64,000 nucleotides of DNA from Oscillospiraceae bacterium (GCA_016281125.1 JAEEIA010000010.1:62001-126000), one strand, 5' to 3'. Counted from the stretch's first letter, positions 35,570 through 44,231 are shown. The notes: generated by a model from the sequence alone, not told the origin. Translations and numbers: made by a program.

Positions 35570-36451
35570 ATGAAGCATTCTGTTCTGAAAAAAACTGCCG
35601 TACTGTTCGCTGCCGTGACCGTTCTGTCCCTCACCGGCTGTGCGGGCGGCACTGTACAGAGTTCCTCTGAACCGGATACACCGGCGGTCACGGGCAATGT
35701 GACGGTCACGGCGTTCAATGTCGGCAAGGCAGATGCACTGGTCGTGCAGACGCAGAATACCGTGACGGTCATTGACGCGGGCAACAAGGGCGACGGAAAA
35801 TATATCGACAAGTTCCTGAGCGCGCAGGGCATTGACACGGTTGATCTGATGATTATTACGCATTTTGACAAGGATCATGTCGGCGGCGCGTCCCGCGTCA
35901 TCAACAAGCTGACCGTCAAGGAGGTGCTCGTCCCGGACTATACCTCGGAGATTGACGAGTACAAGAGCTTTATCGAAAAGGCGGAGGAAACCGAAACCAA
36001 GGTGACGCCGCTGGCCTTCGGCGGCAAATACGAATGGAGCCCGGATGACACGCTCGGCACGGTCTATGCGTCCGAAAAGGACAATTACGGCAGGGACGAG
36101 GAAAACGATTTCTCGCTGGTGCTGTACATGCGGCACGGCGACAACAAATTCCTGTTCGCAGGTGATGCGGAGGATCCGCGGCAGCAGGAGATTATGAATC
36201 TGAACCTCGGCAAGGTCGATTTCCTCAAGTTCCCGTATCACGGAAACTATCTGTCAACGACGGAAGCATTTCTCAATGCATTTGCTCCGAAATATACGGT
36301 CGTCTGCTGCTCGGAGAAGGAATACGCCGATCCGAACACAGTCGAAACACTGGAAAAGCGGAAGATCGAAGCCTTTTACACATGTGACGGCAATGTGACG
36401 GCTGTCAGCGACGGCAAAACGCTGACCTGCTCGCAGGCGGCTGCGGAATAA
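35570..36451 (+). CDS. Metallo-beta-lactamase-fold lipoprotein (ComEC C-terminal-like)
   Basis: This 293-residue protein has a lipoprotein signal with lipobox LTGC (Cys at about residue 24). A metallo-beta-lactamase fold follows, with VIDAGNKGDG, ITHFDKDHVGG, LFAGDAE and FPYHGNY. It resembles the stand-alone version of the C-terminal nuclease-like domain of the DNA-uptake protein ComEC. Such proteins are often extracellular hydrolases of unknown substrate. I start at ATG 35570 (GGGAGG upstream), which gives a proper signal peptide. Confidence 0.88.
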   Translation: MKHSVLKKTAVLFAAVTVLSLTGCAGGTVQSSSEPDTPAVTGNVTVTAFNVGKADALVVQTQNTVTVIDAGNKGDGKYIDKFLSAQGIDTVDLMIITHFDKDHVGGASRVINKLTVKEVLVPDYTSEIDEYKSFIEKAEETETKVTPLAFGGKYEWSPDDTLGTVYASEKDNYGRDEENDFSLVLYMRHGDNKFLFAGDAEDPRQQEIMNLNLGKVDFLKFPYHGNYLSTTEAFLNAFAPKYTVVCCSEKEYADPNTVETLEKRKIEAFYTCDGNVTAVSDGKTLTCSQAAAE

Positions 36452-36480
36452 CGCTTACGCTTTCAGAGAGGTGACATTCT

Positions 36481-37668
36481 ATGCGACAGAAGGATAATCT
36501 GCTGATTCCGGCCATGCTGGATGCGCACTTTCCGCTGATGAAATATGCGTTCTATTCCAGGCAGTATCAGCCGGTGATTCTGAACAACCGCCGGGATGTG
36601 ACAGAGCTCGGACTGCGCTGGGTTCACAATGATATGTGCTATCCCTGCATCCTGAACACCGGGCAGATGCTTGGCGCACTGCGCAGCGGACGGTTTGACA
36701 CGGATCATACCAAACTGCTGATGCCGACTGTTGGTGATGCCTGCCGCGGCTCAAACTATGCGGACCTGATCCGGAGGGCAGTCAGGCTTGCCGGGTATCC
36801 GCAGGTGAAGGTTCTGACGATGAACCTGCGGCATATTGACGATGATAATCAGCTGCCGATCACGCCGAAAATGGTGTGGCGGGCGCTGTTCAGCCTCTAC
36901 TACGGTGATCTGCTGATGCTGCTCGTGCAGCAGGTGCGGCCTTACGAGCTGCACCGCGGCGAAACCGAAAGGCTCCGGGATTACTGGTACGGCGTGCTCG
37001 GCGCGGAGCTGCGGGATTTCCGGAATCTGCGGATTTCCGTGCTCAAACAGCGTTTTACCCAAATCACGCAGGCGTTTTCCGAAATTCCGCGCAGCAGCGA
37101 GAAAAAGCAGCGCATCGGCATTGTCGGGGATCTGTATACGCGCTATTGCAGCCTCGGAAACTGGGACATTGTGGACTTTCTGGAGCGTTCGGGCTGCGAG
37201 AGCTTTACGGACGGCCTTTCGTGGTATGTGCTCTATTACATCGACTCGCATCTTAGAACTGTGAATCCAGTTGAAGCGGCCGTTTACCGGATTGCGGAAC
37301 AGCTGCTTGCACACTTGCAGGACGCGATGATTGCGGCGCTGGAGAAACACGGTTTCTTTACGCTGCCGCGGCTGCAAACGCTCAAAAAGGAAACCGAGGG
37401 CATCGTCAGCCACAATGTCGCAATCGGGGACGGCTGGCTGATCGGCGCCGAGGTCGCGGGGTATCTCCTGCACGGATGCAGAAAGGTGCTTGCGATTCAG
37501 CCGTTCGGCTGCATGGCGAACCATGTTGCGGGACGCGGCATTTATGCTTCGATTCAGCGGAAATGTGGCGGTGCGGTCGTCAGTGCGGACGTGGACGCCA
37601 GCGGTACGCCGGTCAATGTCTATAACCGCGCACGGATGCTGATTGATCTGTCTGACGTGCTCTGCTGA
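36481..37668 (+). CDS. DUF2229-type acyl-CoA dehydratase activase-related protein (stand-alone)
   Basis: This 395-residue soluble protein matches the C-terminal part of large 2-hydroxyacyl-CoA dehydratase activase-related proteins. Blocks include NDMCYPCILNTGQM, MPTVGDACRGSNY, RIGIVGDLYTRYC and IQPFGCMANHVAGRG. Its Cys residues are in positions that could hold an Fe-S cluster. The ATPase activase domain usually joined to it is absent and no dehydratase genes lie nearby. AGAGAGG precedes ATG 36481. The function of this group is not settled. Confidence 0.78.
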   Translation: MRQKDNLLIPAMLDAHFPLMKYAFYSRQYQPVILNNRRDVTELGLRWVHNDMCYPCILNTGQMLGALRSGRFDTDHTKLLMPTVGDACRGSNYADLIRRAVRLAGYPQVKVLTMNLRHIDDDNQLPITPKMVWRALFSLYYGDLLMLLVQQVRPYELHRGETERLRDYWYGVLGAELRDFRNLRISVLKQRFTQITQAFSEIPRSSEKKQRIGIVGDLYTRYCSLGNWDIVDFLERSGCESFTDGLSWYVLYYIDSHLRTVNPVEAAVYRIAEQLLAHLQDAMIAALEKHGFFTLPRLQTLKKETEGIVSHNVAIGDGWLIGAEVAGYLLHGCRKVLAIQPFGCMANHVAGRGIYASIQRKCGGAVVSADVDASGTPVNVYNRARMLIDLSDVLC

Positions 37669-37715
37669 TACGGATTTGCAGTGAGGGCTCTGTCCTCAAT
37701 ATCAAAGGATTTCGT
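37669..37715. mobile_element. MITE-like element, fragment 3 (left end only)
   Basis: GGATTTGCAGTGAGGGCTCT, followed by GTCCTCAA and CAAAGGA, resembles the left part of the element at 7876 (GGATTTATAATGGGGCTCTG, CCTCAA, CAAAGGAA). It begins within 3 bp of the preceding stop codon. The rest of the element is absent or unrecognisable. Confidence 0.45.
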
Positions 37716-37940
37716 TTATCAGAGAAGGTATAAGCCGTAGTATTTCTGATGTGCAGTCAGAAGTGCTGCGGCGTTTTGTTTGGCGGAGCGGCGGTGCTGC
37801 GCTGTCATTTTACGAATATATCATAGTGGTTTCAGGCATCCTCGCTTGCTCCGCGCTTTATTGGGGTGCGGCAACACGGATAAGGAAGCGGATTTTTAAG
37901 GAGGGCAAGGGGGGCAGGAAAGCGGGGGCTCTGGGGCGAA
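37716..37940. other. Gene-free lead-in to the repeat array, with a decayed repeat end
   Basis: I see no credible gene; a frame at 37751-38110 runs through repeat sequence and looks random. Between about 37840 and 37940 the text CTTGCTCCGCG and then AGCGGGGGCTCTGGGGCG resembles the downstream blocks of the palindromic repeat family, suggesting a degraded extra copy. Confidence 0.45.
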
Positions 37941-38293
37941 AATGCAAAGATTATTGTCCCCGTTCTTTATCCTTTCGTTCGGTGTATATTTTGGCTGGGC
38001 GCGGGGCGCGAATGCGAGAAGGACAACCCAAGAAAGAGGGGAGGCGCTCCCTACGGTCGCTTATCTCCCCTCTCTCTAAGGTTTTCCCTCTCGCGCTCTC
38101 TCTTTCCTGACTCTCTCCTCTCTGTGCGCTCAATTTCGGCTCTGCGGAAAAGGTGAGGGGAGCGTTGGTTCAGGCGCCCCCATTGCTGAGAGAAGAAGCG
38201 TAACAGAAACCGCAAAAAGCGGCGTATATTCGGTAAAAAGGGAGCGCATTGGTCAATCCACCCGGAGGGAAATGCCAGCGGGGGCTCCCCGCC
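37941..38293. repeat. Palindromic repeat element, copy B
   Basis: This is a full-length relative of copy A (20053-20370), with the same order of blocks: T-rich lead-in, GGCTGGGCGCGGGGCGCGAA (37993-38012), the hairpin at about 38013-38095, a CT-rich block, a spacer with AACAGAAACCGC, and GGGAAATGCCAGCGGGGGCT. The segment 38003-38123 is repeated almost exactly at 38294-38414 (one difference seen), a 291-bp tandem period. Confidence 0.85.
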
Positions 38294-38480
38294 GGGGCGC
38301 GAATGCGAGAGGGACAACCCAAGAAAGAGGGGAGGCGCTCCCTACGGTCGCTTATCTCCCCTCTCTCTAAGGTTTTCCCTCTCGCGCTCTCTCTTTCCTG
38401 ACTCTCTCCTCTCTTGCTCCGCGTTTCAACAGAGCGTTTGGAGTGCAGCGGTCAGTTTACTCGAAGGGCACTGCCCGCCT
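38294..38480. repeat. Palindromic repeat element, copy C (tandem, shortened)
   Basis: Begins with the 121-bp segment shared with copy B. The hairpin arms GCGAGAGGGACAACC and GGTTTTCCCTCTCGC pair with one mismatch. The CT-rich block and TTGCTCCGCGTTTCAACAGAG follow as in copy A, then a shortened tail with TTTACTCGAAGGGCACTGCC. It ends right at the promoter of the peptidase-dockerin gene. Confidence 0.8.
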
Positions 38481-38481
38481 C

Positions 38482-38510
38482 TTGCATAAAACGGAAAAGT
38501 GTGATATAAT
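38482..38510 (+). promoter_or_regulatory. Promoter of the C39-dockerin gene
   Basis: -35 TTGCAT (38482-38487), 17-bp spacer, -10 TATAAT (38505-38510). It directly follows the repeat array. Confidence 0.85.
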
Positions 38511-38541
38511 AGTTCTGCAAAAAAATAAACTGGAGGTTCCG

Positions 38542-40614
38542 ATGAAACAGAAACGGGTGTGCAGTCTGCTGATGGCGGCAGTGCTGCTCTGTCATACGGG
38601 TACGGCAATGATGCGGGATTCCGTTCCTCTGAGAGCCCATGCTGCGGACGGCAGACTTTACAATCAGTGGGACGAGAAATGGAAGGACGTCACGTTCACA
38701 AAGTATTCCAAATCCGGCAATTCCCTTTACACATCTGCGTGCGGCATCTTTTCGTTCTGCAATGCGATGTACGGGCTGAACAGCAGAAAGATCGACGTTG
38801 TGGAGCTGGCAACCTGGGCAGTGGACATCGGTGCGCTGCGCCCCGGCGCGGGCGGTACCTACCGCGATATTCTGTATAAGCATATTGAGGAAAAATGGGG
38901 CGAGAGCTACGGCTTTACGCTCGGGGAGCAGAAGCTCGGCACGGTGCGGGATGAGGAGTTCATTGAGCACATGAAAACAGGCGGCGTGGCCGTGCTGTAT
39001 GTGCCCGGACACTTCATTGCCGTGACCGGATATGATGAGAGCACGCAGCTCTACCATGTCATTGAGAGCGCGGTTTCTTCCAGCCGCGGGCTCCAGCCGG
39101 ACAGCTGGGTCACTGCAAACAAGCTGACCGACGGCAGCACGAACGGTACATGGTATGTGCTGATTTCCAACACGACCGCTCCGGAATATGCAGAGGTGAC
39201 GCTGCAGAAAACGCTCTGCGGCGTCGAGGAAATCATGCAGTATACGGTGGACAGCAATACGCGCAATGACTATACGCTGCATTTTTATCAAAAAGGCAGC
39301 AGCACGTCGCTGTACGATGTTGATGTGAAGGATCATGCGAAATCCACCAGACAGTATTTGCAGGCCGGATTGACGCAGCCGGGCGACTATGAGGTCGATG
39401 CGACCGGCGGCAACGAATTCGGCAATGTGCAGAGCCTGCGCGTCGGGTTCCGCGTCTATGACAAAAAGGTTTCGGGTGCGTCATTCAAGCTGCTGACGGA
39501 TCATGCGGAAGCCGGAAAGCCGGTGAAGTTCCGCACGGCGGGCAGTCCTGCGGCGGGCTATACGCTGAAAATGACCGACGGCACAGGCGCAGTCGTATAT
39601 GAAAAATACATCGGGGATATGCTGGACGGCGAAACACTGAAAAGCTCGGATGCCGAATGGATTCCGGAATTCCCCGGCGAGTACACATGCACAGCGACGC
39701 TCTCCAATTACTACGGCGATGCGACGCCTGCGGCGATCCGGATGACCGTGGACGGCGAGGTGAAGTTCACGCTCGATGCGGCGGGCGGTACGCTGACGGA
39801 AACAAAGGAATATGCTGCGCCGTATCAGGGAAAGTACGGCAGCCTGTCGGTTCCCGTGCGGGACAATCACCGCTTCGACGGCTGGTTTACGGAGAAGGAC
39901 GGCGGTACGCAGGTCACGGCGGATACCGTGATGACGCAGACGCATCCGCATTCGGTTTATGCGCACTGGACGAAGGTGCTCGAACGCGGCGACGTCAACG
40001 GCGACCACAGTATTGATATTGCGGACGCACAGCTCGCGCTGCGGGAATATGTGGCGCATCTGAGCGAGCAGCCCGGCAAGCTGGATGCCGCGGAAATCAA
40101 GGCTGCGGACGTGGACGGCAACGGGGAGGTCAGCATTGAGGATGCGCAGAATATTCTCCGGTATTACGTCATGAATTCGCTTGCGGAGCTGCCGGTCACA
40201 TGGGAGGCGCTGCTGGCGGAATATGCGCCGGTGACAACCACGACGGCCGTGACAACCACGACCGCGCCGGTCACATCGACAACGACACACACGACCGCGA
40301 AAACGACGGCTGTTACAACCAAACCGGTCACGACAACTGCCAAAACGACGGCTGTTACAACCAAGCCGGTCACGACAACTGCCAAAACGACGGCTGTTAC
40401 AACCAAGCCGGTCACGACAACCGCCAAAACGACTGCTCAAACGACCAAGCCGGTCACGACAACGGTGAAAACGACGGCTGTTACAATCAAGCCGGTCACG
40501 ACAACCGCGAAAACGACGGCTGCTGCGGCCGATTCGGTCACGACAACAGCCGGAACGACATCCCAAACGGCCAGGCCGGTCACCACGACAGCCGGTTCTG
40601 TGACAGCGGGATAA
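38542..40614 (+). CDS. Secreted C39-like cysteine peptidase with dockerin and Thr-rich tail
   Basis: This 690-residue protein starts at ATG 38542 (GGAGG upstream). A signal peptide ends near residue 35 (AHA-AD). A papain/C39-like domain has the probable catalytic Cys67 in SACGIFSFCN and His157 in PGHFIAVTGYD. A beta-rich middle follows, then a Listeria-Bacteroides type repeat (HRFDGWFTEKDGGTQ). A type I dockerin (about 483-550) has two calcium loops, GDVNGDHSIDIADAQ and ADVDGNGEVSIEDAQ. The last 130 residues are Thr-rich repeats with no anchor motif. It is likely to be exported and to bind a cohesin scaffold. Confidence 0.88.
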   Translation: MKQKRVCSLLMAAVLLCHTGTAMMRDSVPLRAHAADGRLYNQWDEKWKDVTFTKYSKSGNSLYTSACGIFSFCNAMYGLNSRKIDVVELATWAVDIGALRPGAGGTYRDILYKHIEEKWGESYGFTLGEQKLGTVRDEEFIEHMKTGGVAVLYVPGHFIAVTGYDESTQLYHVIESAVSSSRGLQPDSWVTANKLTDGSTNGTWYVLISNTTAPEYAEVTLQKTLCGVEEIMQYTVDSNTRNDYTLHFYQKGSSTSLYDVDVKDHAKSTRQYLQAGLTQPGDYEVDATGGNEFGNVQSLRVGFRVYDKKVSGASFKLLTDHAEAGKPVKFRTAGSPAAGYTLKMTDGTGAVVYEKYIGDMLDGETLKSSDAEWIPEFPGEYTCTATLSNYYGDATPAAIRMTVDGEVKFTLDAAGGTLTETKEYAAPYQGKYGSLSVPVRDNHRFDGWFTEKDGGTQVTADTVMTQTHPHSVYAHWTKVLERGDVNGDHSIDIADAQLALREYVAHLSEQPGKLDAAEIKAADVDGNGEVSIEDAQNILRYYVMNSLAELPVTWEALLAEYAPVTTTTAVTTTTAPVTSTTTHTTAKTTAVTTKPVTTTAKTTAVTTKPVTTTAKTTAVTTKPVTTTAKTTAQTTKPVTTTVKTTAVTIKPVTTTAKTTAAAADSVTTTAGTTSQTARPVTTTAGSVTAG
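40297..40548 (+). repeat. 42-bp tandem repeat coding Thr-rich tail
   Basis: Six units of 42 bp encode AKTTAVTTKPVTTT and variants; the first three are almost identical and the last ones drift. This kind of array changes length easily by slippage. Confidence 0.88.
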
Positions 40615-40630
40615 CATACAGATGAAACGG

Positions 40631-40668
40631 AAAGCCCGAAGGCGTTGTGCCTTCGGGCTTTGTGTTTG
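40631..40668. terminator. Bidirectional terminator between C39-dockerin and SMI1 genes
   Basis: AAAGCCCGAAGGC and GCCTTCGGGCTTT form a 13-bp stem around GTTGT, followed by TGTGTTTG on the + strand and preceded by A/T-poor sequence. It separates two convergent genes. Confidence 0.75.
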
Positions 40669-40693
40669 CAGGATCAGAATACACCGGCGCCGG

Positions 40694-41338
40694 TCACTGC
40701 ACGGCGTCCTCAGATTTCAGGTAATCCGTGAGATGCTGGTAAGCCTCGTCCTCGTCAGCCGAGCCGAGATACACAACCTCCTCACCGACAAATTCGTCCT
40801 CCACGACAAAGAAATCATCGCTCAGCACGATCCGCGTGAGCCGTTCAAAGAACGCATTGAGATCGGCTGCCAGAACGAGCTTGCTGTGTTCATCTCTGCC
40901 GAAGTTGATGATCTGTCCTGCCCGGCCGCTGACATCGGGATCCAGGTCGATGCCGATGAAGTTTCCGCCGTCATCGGAGCAGAACGGGATCCATTTCGCA
41001 TCGGCATACCGCCGCTTGATGCAGCCTGCCGGTACAGAGGTGAAATGGCTTTCCGCATTGCGTTCGGCGTCCTCTGCATATTCCTTCCAGCGGCGCCACT
41101 CTGAGCGCAGCTCGTCAAGGCTGAGAAAGTGAAAGCCGAGGATCATTCCGCAGGCGGCCTCGTGGTCGTCGCCGTTGTTTGTGCGGTAGAGCGCCGCCAG
41201 CTCCGCCGGGAATGCAATGCCGGTTTCTGCCTCTGCCGCGCGGATGTCGTCCTCGGATACGCCTGCACCGAGTGTTTCCGCCAGGAACGGCATCCGTTCC
41301 AGAAGCGCCTCCTTGTAAGTGTTCCATGCGTTGTTCAT
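40694..41338 (-). CDS. SMI1/KNR4 family protein
   Basis: This 214-residue soluble acidic protein has the SMI1/KNR4 pattern: GVSEDDIRAAEAETGIAFPAELAALYRTNNG at the start (in two parts), FHFLSLDEL, then WIPFCSDDGGNFIGIDLDP. The fold is common in immunity proteins paired with contact-dependent toxins, and also in other roles. No toxin gene is adjacent, so it may be an orphan. I start at ATG 41338 (AAGGAG 7 nt upstream) rather than 41386. Confidence 0.88.
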   Translation of the reverse strand: MNNAWNTYKEALLERMPFLAETLGAGVSEDDIRAAEAETGIAFPAELAALYRTNNGDDHEAACGMILGFHFLSLDELRSEWRRWKEYAEDAERNAESHFTSVPAGCIKRRYADAKWIPFCSDDGGNFIGIDLDPDVSGRAGQIINFGRDEHSKLVLAADLNAFFERLTRIVLSDDFFVVEDEFVGEEVVYLGSADEDEAYQHLTDYLKSEDAVQ

Positions 41339-41398
41339 AAGCTCACTCCTTCGTTTCAGAATCATCATCGTCCGGAATCGCTCCACGATGATAATTTC

Positions 41399-41427
41399 AT
41401 TTTATCAAATAAATACTGCTTTGTCAA
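41399..41427 (-). promoter_or_regulatory. Promoter of the SMI1/KNR4 gene
   Basis: On the - strand: -35 TTGACA (41422-41427), 17-bp spacer, -10 TAAAAT (41399-41404). Confidence 0.82.
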
Positions 41428-41447
41428 GTGTGCGGAGCGGATGGGAC

Positions 41448-41485
41448 AAAAAGTCCCGGAAGCAGTTGCGTGACTGCTTCCGGGA
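41448..41485 (-). terminator. Terminator of the trp operon
   Basis: On the - strand, TCCCGGAAGCAGT pairs with ACTGCTTCCGGGA around a short loop, followed by CTTTTTG. It lies 21 bp past the trpA stop. Confidence 0.88.
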
Positions 41486-41506
41486 TCCTGTGTTTGTATG
41501 TGCTGT

Positions 41507-42286
41507 TTATGCTTCACCTGAAATGGCCTGCTTCATCGCGCGGACAAAGTCTGCGACCGGTTCTGCGGCATTTTTGCCGTGCTCCGCAATCAGCTTCATA
41601 ATCGCAGAGCCGACGATTATGCCGTCAGCGCAGTCCGCGAGCGCCGCTGCCTGCTCCGGCTTCGAGATGCCGAAGCCGATTGCACACGGCGTATCCGTGT
41701 TTTCGCGGATTTTTGCGGTGATCGTGTTCAGATCTGTCCGGATCTCCGAGCGCATACCGGTCACGCCGAGGCTGGATACCAGATACACAAAGCCCTCTGC
41801 CTCTTTGGCGATCATTGCAATGCGGTTTTCAGAGGTCGGAGCAATCAGCGAGATGAAGTCGATGCCGTGTTCCTTGCAGACCGGCGCAAAATCTTCCTTT
41901 TCCTCAAACGGGACATCCGGCAGAATCAGGCCGTCAATGCCGATTTCCGCACAGGTCTTTACAAAGCGCTCCGTGCCGTAGGAGAATACGACGTTCGCGT
42001 AGGTCATGAACACCAGCGGGATCTTCACGTCTTTCCGCAGCTCTTTGACAAATGCAAAGATTTTGTCCGTGGTGACGCCGCCTGCGAGCGCGCGGATATT
42101 TGCGCCCTGAATGACGGGCCCCTCTGCGGTCGGATCGGAGAACGGGATGCCGAGCTCAATCAGATCTGCGCCCGCCTGTTCCATCGCGCGGACGATTTTG
42201 CCGGTTGTTTCCAGATCGGGATCGCCGCAGGTGATGAACGGGATAAACGCCTTGCCGTTTTTGAATGCATCGCGGATCTTACTCAT
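41507..42286 (-). CDS. trpA: Tryptophan synthase alpha chain
   Basis: This 259-residue TIM-barrel subunit cleaves indole-3-glycerol phosphate to indole, which passes to TrpB. Signatures are [29 protein letters not shown] (with the catalytic acid residues) and [10 protein letters not shown] start at ATG 42286 (GGGGAGG upstream); the frame is open to 42313 within trpB. Its first 8 bp overlap the trpB end. It is the last gene of the operon. Confidence 0.96.
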   Translation of the reverse strand: MSKIRDAFKNGKAFIPFITCGDPDLETTGKIVRAMEQAGADLIELGIPFSDPTAEGPVIQGANIRALAGGVTTDKIFAFVKELRKDVKIPLVFMTYANVVFSYGTERFVKTCAEIGIDGLILPDVPFEEKEDFAPVCKEHGIDFISLIAPTSENRIAMIAKEAEGFVYLVSSLGVTGMRSEIRTDLNTITAKIRENTDTPCAIGFGISKPEQAAALADCADGIIVGSAIMKLIAEHGKNAAEPVADFVRAMKQAISGEA

Positions 42287-43469
42287 GGATATCCTCCCCT
42301 CTGTACCGGGCAATCGCGGCGCAGTCCTTGTCGCCTCTGCCGGAGATTGTCACAACGATAATCTTGTCCTTGTCCATTTCCGGTGCGATCTTCATCGCAT
42401 GTGCGACGGCATGTGCGGATTCAATCGCCGGAATGATGCCCTCCGTGCGGGAGAGATACTCAAATGCATTGACGGCTTCGTCATCGGTTACGGCGACGTA
42501 TTCCGCGCGGCCGGTGTCATGCAGATGCGCATGCTCCGGGCCGATGCCGGGGTAGTCCAGACCTGCGGAGATGGAATAGACCGGTGCAATCTGGCCGTAT
42601 TCATCCTGGCAGAAATAGGACTTCATGCCGTGGAAGATGCCGAGCTTTCCGGTGCTGATTGTGGCGGCGGTTTCAAACGTATCAATGCCTCTGCCCGCTG
42701 CCTCGCAGCCGATCAGGCGCACACCCTCGTCCGGGATAAAGTGATAGAACGTGCCGATTGCGTTGGAGCCGCCGCCGACACATGCCATGACGACATCCGG
42801 CAGACGGCCTTCCTTTTCCAGAATCTGCTGACGGATTTCCTTCGAGATGACCGCCTGGAAATCGCGTACAATCGTCGGGAACGGGTGCGGCCCCATGACC
42901 GAGCCCAGGCAGTAATGCGTATCGTCGATGCGGTTTGTCCATTCGCGCATCGCCTCGGAAACAGCGTCCTTGAGCGTGGCGGTGCCGGTCGTGACCGGGA
43001 TGACCTCCGAACCGAGCAGACGCATCCGGTAGACGTTCAGCGCCTGCCGCTTCGTGTCCTCCTCGCCCATGAAGACGACGCACTCCATGCCCATGAGCGC
43101 AGCGGCGGTCGCGGTCGCAACACCGTGCTGACCTGCGCCGGTTTCCGCGATCAGGCGGGTTTTGCCCATTTTCTTTGCGAGCAGCGCCTGACCGAGCACA
43201 TTGTTGATCTTATGTGCGCCGGTGTGGTTCAGATCCTCGCGCTTTAAGTAGATTTTTGCGCCGCCGAGCGCCTTCGTCAGCTTTTCGGCATAGTACAGCC
43301 GGGACGGGCGGTTGGCGTATTCATTGAACAGCGTTTCCAGCTCCGCATTGAATGCGGGATCGTTTTTGTAATGGTTGTATGCCTGCTCAAGCTCGATGAC
43401 AGCATTCATAAGCGTTTCCGGGATATACTGCCCGCCGTGAATGCCGAATCGTCCGTTGGGATTTGTCAT
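42279..43469 (-). CDS. trpB: Tryptophan synthase beta chain
   Basis: This 396-residue PLP enzyme condenses indole with serine to give tryptophan. The PLP lysine lies in [11 protein letters not shown], and [17 protein letters not shown] and [10 protein letters not shown] are typical. It is the ordinary TrpB1 type in length and motifs. GAGGAGG precedes ATG 43469. A membrane protein gene, not a trp gene, lies just upstream of it. Confidence 0.97.
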   Translation of the reverse strand: MTNPNGRFGIHGGQYIPETLMNAVIELEQAYNHYKNDPAFNAELETLFNEYANRPSRLYYAEKLTKALGGAKIYLKREDLNHTGAHKINNVLGQALLAKKMGKTRLIAETGAGQHGVATATAAALMGMECVVFMGEEDTKRQALNVYRMRLLGSEVIPVTTGTATLKDAVSEAMREWTNRIDDTHYCLGSVMGPHPFPTIVRDFQAVISKEIRQQILEKEGRLPDVVMACVGGGSNAIGTFYHFIPDEGVRLIGCEAAGRGIDTFETAATISTGKLGIFHGMKSYFCQDEYGQIAPVYSISAGLDYPGIGPEHAHLHDTGRAEYVAVTDDEAVNAFEYLSRTEGIIPAIESAHAVAHAMKIAPEMDKDKIIVVTISGRGDKDCAAIARYRGEDIHE

Positions 43470-43516
43470 AATGAACCTCCTCTTATGATGTGAAACGGAT
43501 CAGCCGTCTGCCTGTT

Positions 43517-44209
43517 TCAGATCAGACCGTCCGGATGCTGTTTTCCGTGCAGATACACGAACATACAGAGCGCTGCCGTCAGCATGACGTCTGCTGCCGT
43601 GCCGAAGCAGAAAATCGTAAAGTCTGTAACCAGGTGTATCAGAATTGCAATGGGAAGCAGCTTTTTGCAGCCCTCATAATGCACCGCTCGCGCAATGAGC
43701 ACCGACATCATCATGTGAAATATCAGATTGACTGCATTGCCGAGCAGAATCTCTGCGGCCGTCAGCATGCCCTGTCCGGCCAGCGCCGTCAGATGCTCCT
43801 GCGTGCCGCGCTGCCCGAGCGCATCCGCAAGCAGAACAAACTGTGCCTTTGCGCTCATGATGACCTCTGTGCTGCCGTGCCCGATGCCGTAGCATAGGGC
43901 GTCCGCGCGTGTGTCGTATGCGGGAATCGCATGCTTCATGGCAATGTACCGGCCGCCTTCCTCAAAGACGGAGCCGATCAGCCAGACCGTCAGCCATTTG
44001 CCTGTGAGCGTTTCTGCGCCCTGCACGAAGATGCTGCGAACCAGCGCGCGCGGAATCAGAATCAGCATGACGGTGATGACGCCGACAAAGACCGGAACGC
44101 TCCTGCCGCCGTGCCGCTTTTTCAGATAGAAATATGCTGCAAACGGCAGCGCCGCTGTCAGCAGTCCGCGGAGGACAAATAAAAAAATCTGACCGGATGT
44201 GAATTCCAT
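43517..44209 (-). CDS. YhfC-like membrane protein (putative intramembrane protease) inside the trp operon
   Basis: This 230-residue protein has about six to seven membrane segments. The motifs SVFEEGGRYIAMK, GIGHGSTEVIM and an Asn/His pair in NAVNLIFHMMM match the YhfC family, related to CPBP-type membrane proteases. I use ATG 44209 (MEFTSGQIFLFVL); the open frame back to 44356 is trpF in another frame. It lies 22 bp after trpF and 47 bp before trpB on the same strand. No function in tryptophan synthesis is known for the family. Confidence 0.85.
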   Translation of the reverse strand: MEFTSGQIFLFVLRGLLTAALPFAAYFYLKKRHGGRSVPVFVGVITVMLILIPRALVRSIFVQGAETLTGKWLTVWLIGSVFEEGGRYIAMKHAIPAYDTRADALCYGIGHGSTEVIMSAKAQFVLLADALGQRGTQEHLTALAGQGMLTAAEILLGNAVNLIFHMMMSVLIARAVHYEGCKKLLPIAILIHLVTDFTIFCFGTAADVMLTAALCMFVYLHGKQHPDGLI

Positions 44210-44231
44210 GATGCGCCTCCGCCCTGTTTGG

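Noticed and set aside
37751-38110. A 119-codon frame inside the repeat array
   Set aside because: It runs across the palindromic repeat and would code Arg/Gly-rich text; the same DNA in copies A and C does not keep the frame.
40297-40548. Regularly spaced repeats that might be taken for a CRISPR array
   Set aside because: Units are 42 bp with no spacers, in frame, and code the Thr-rich tail.
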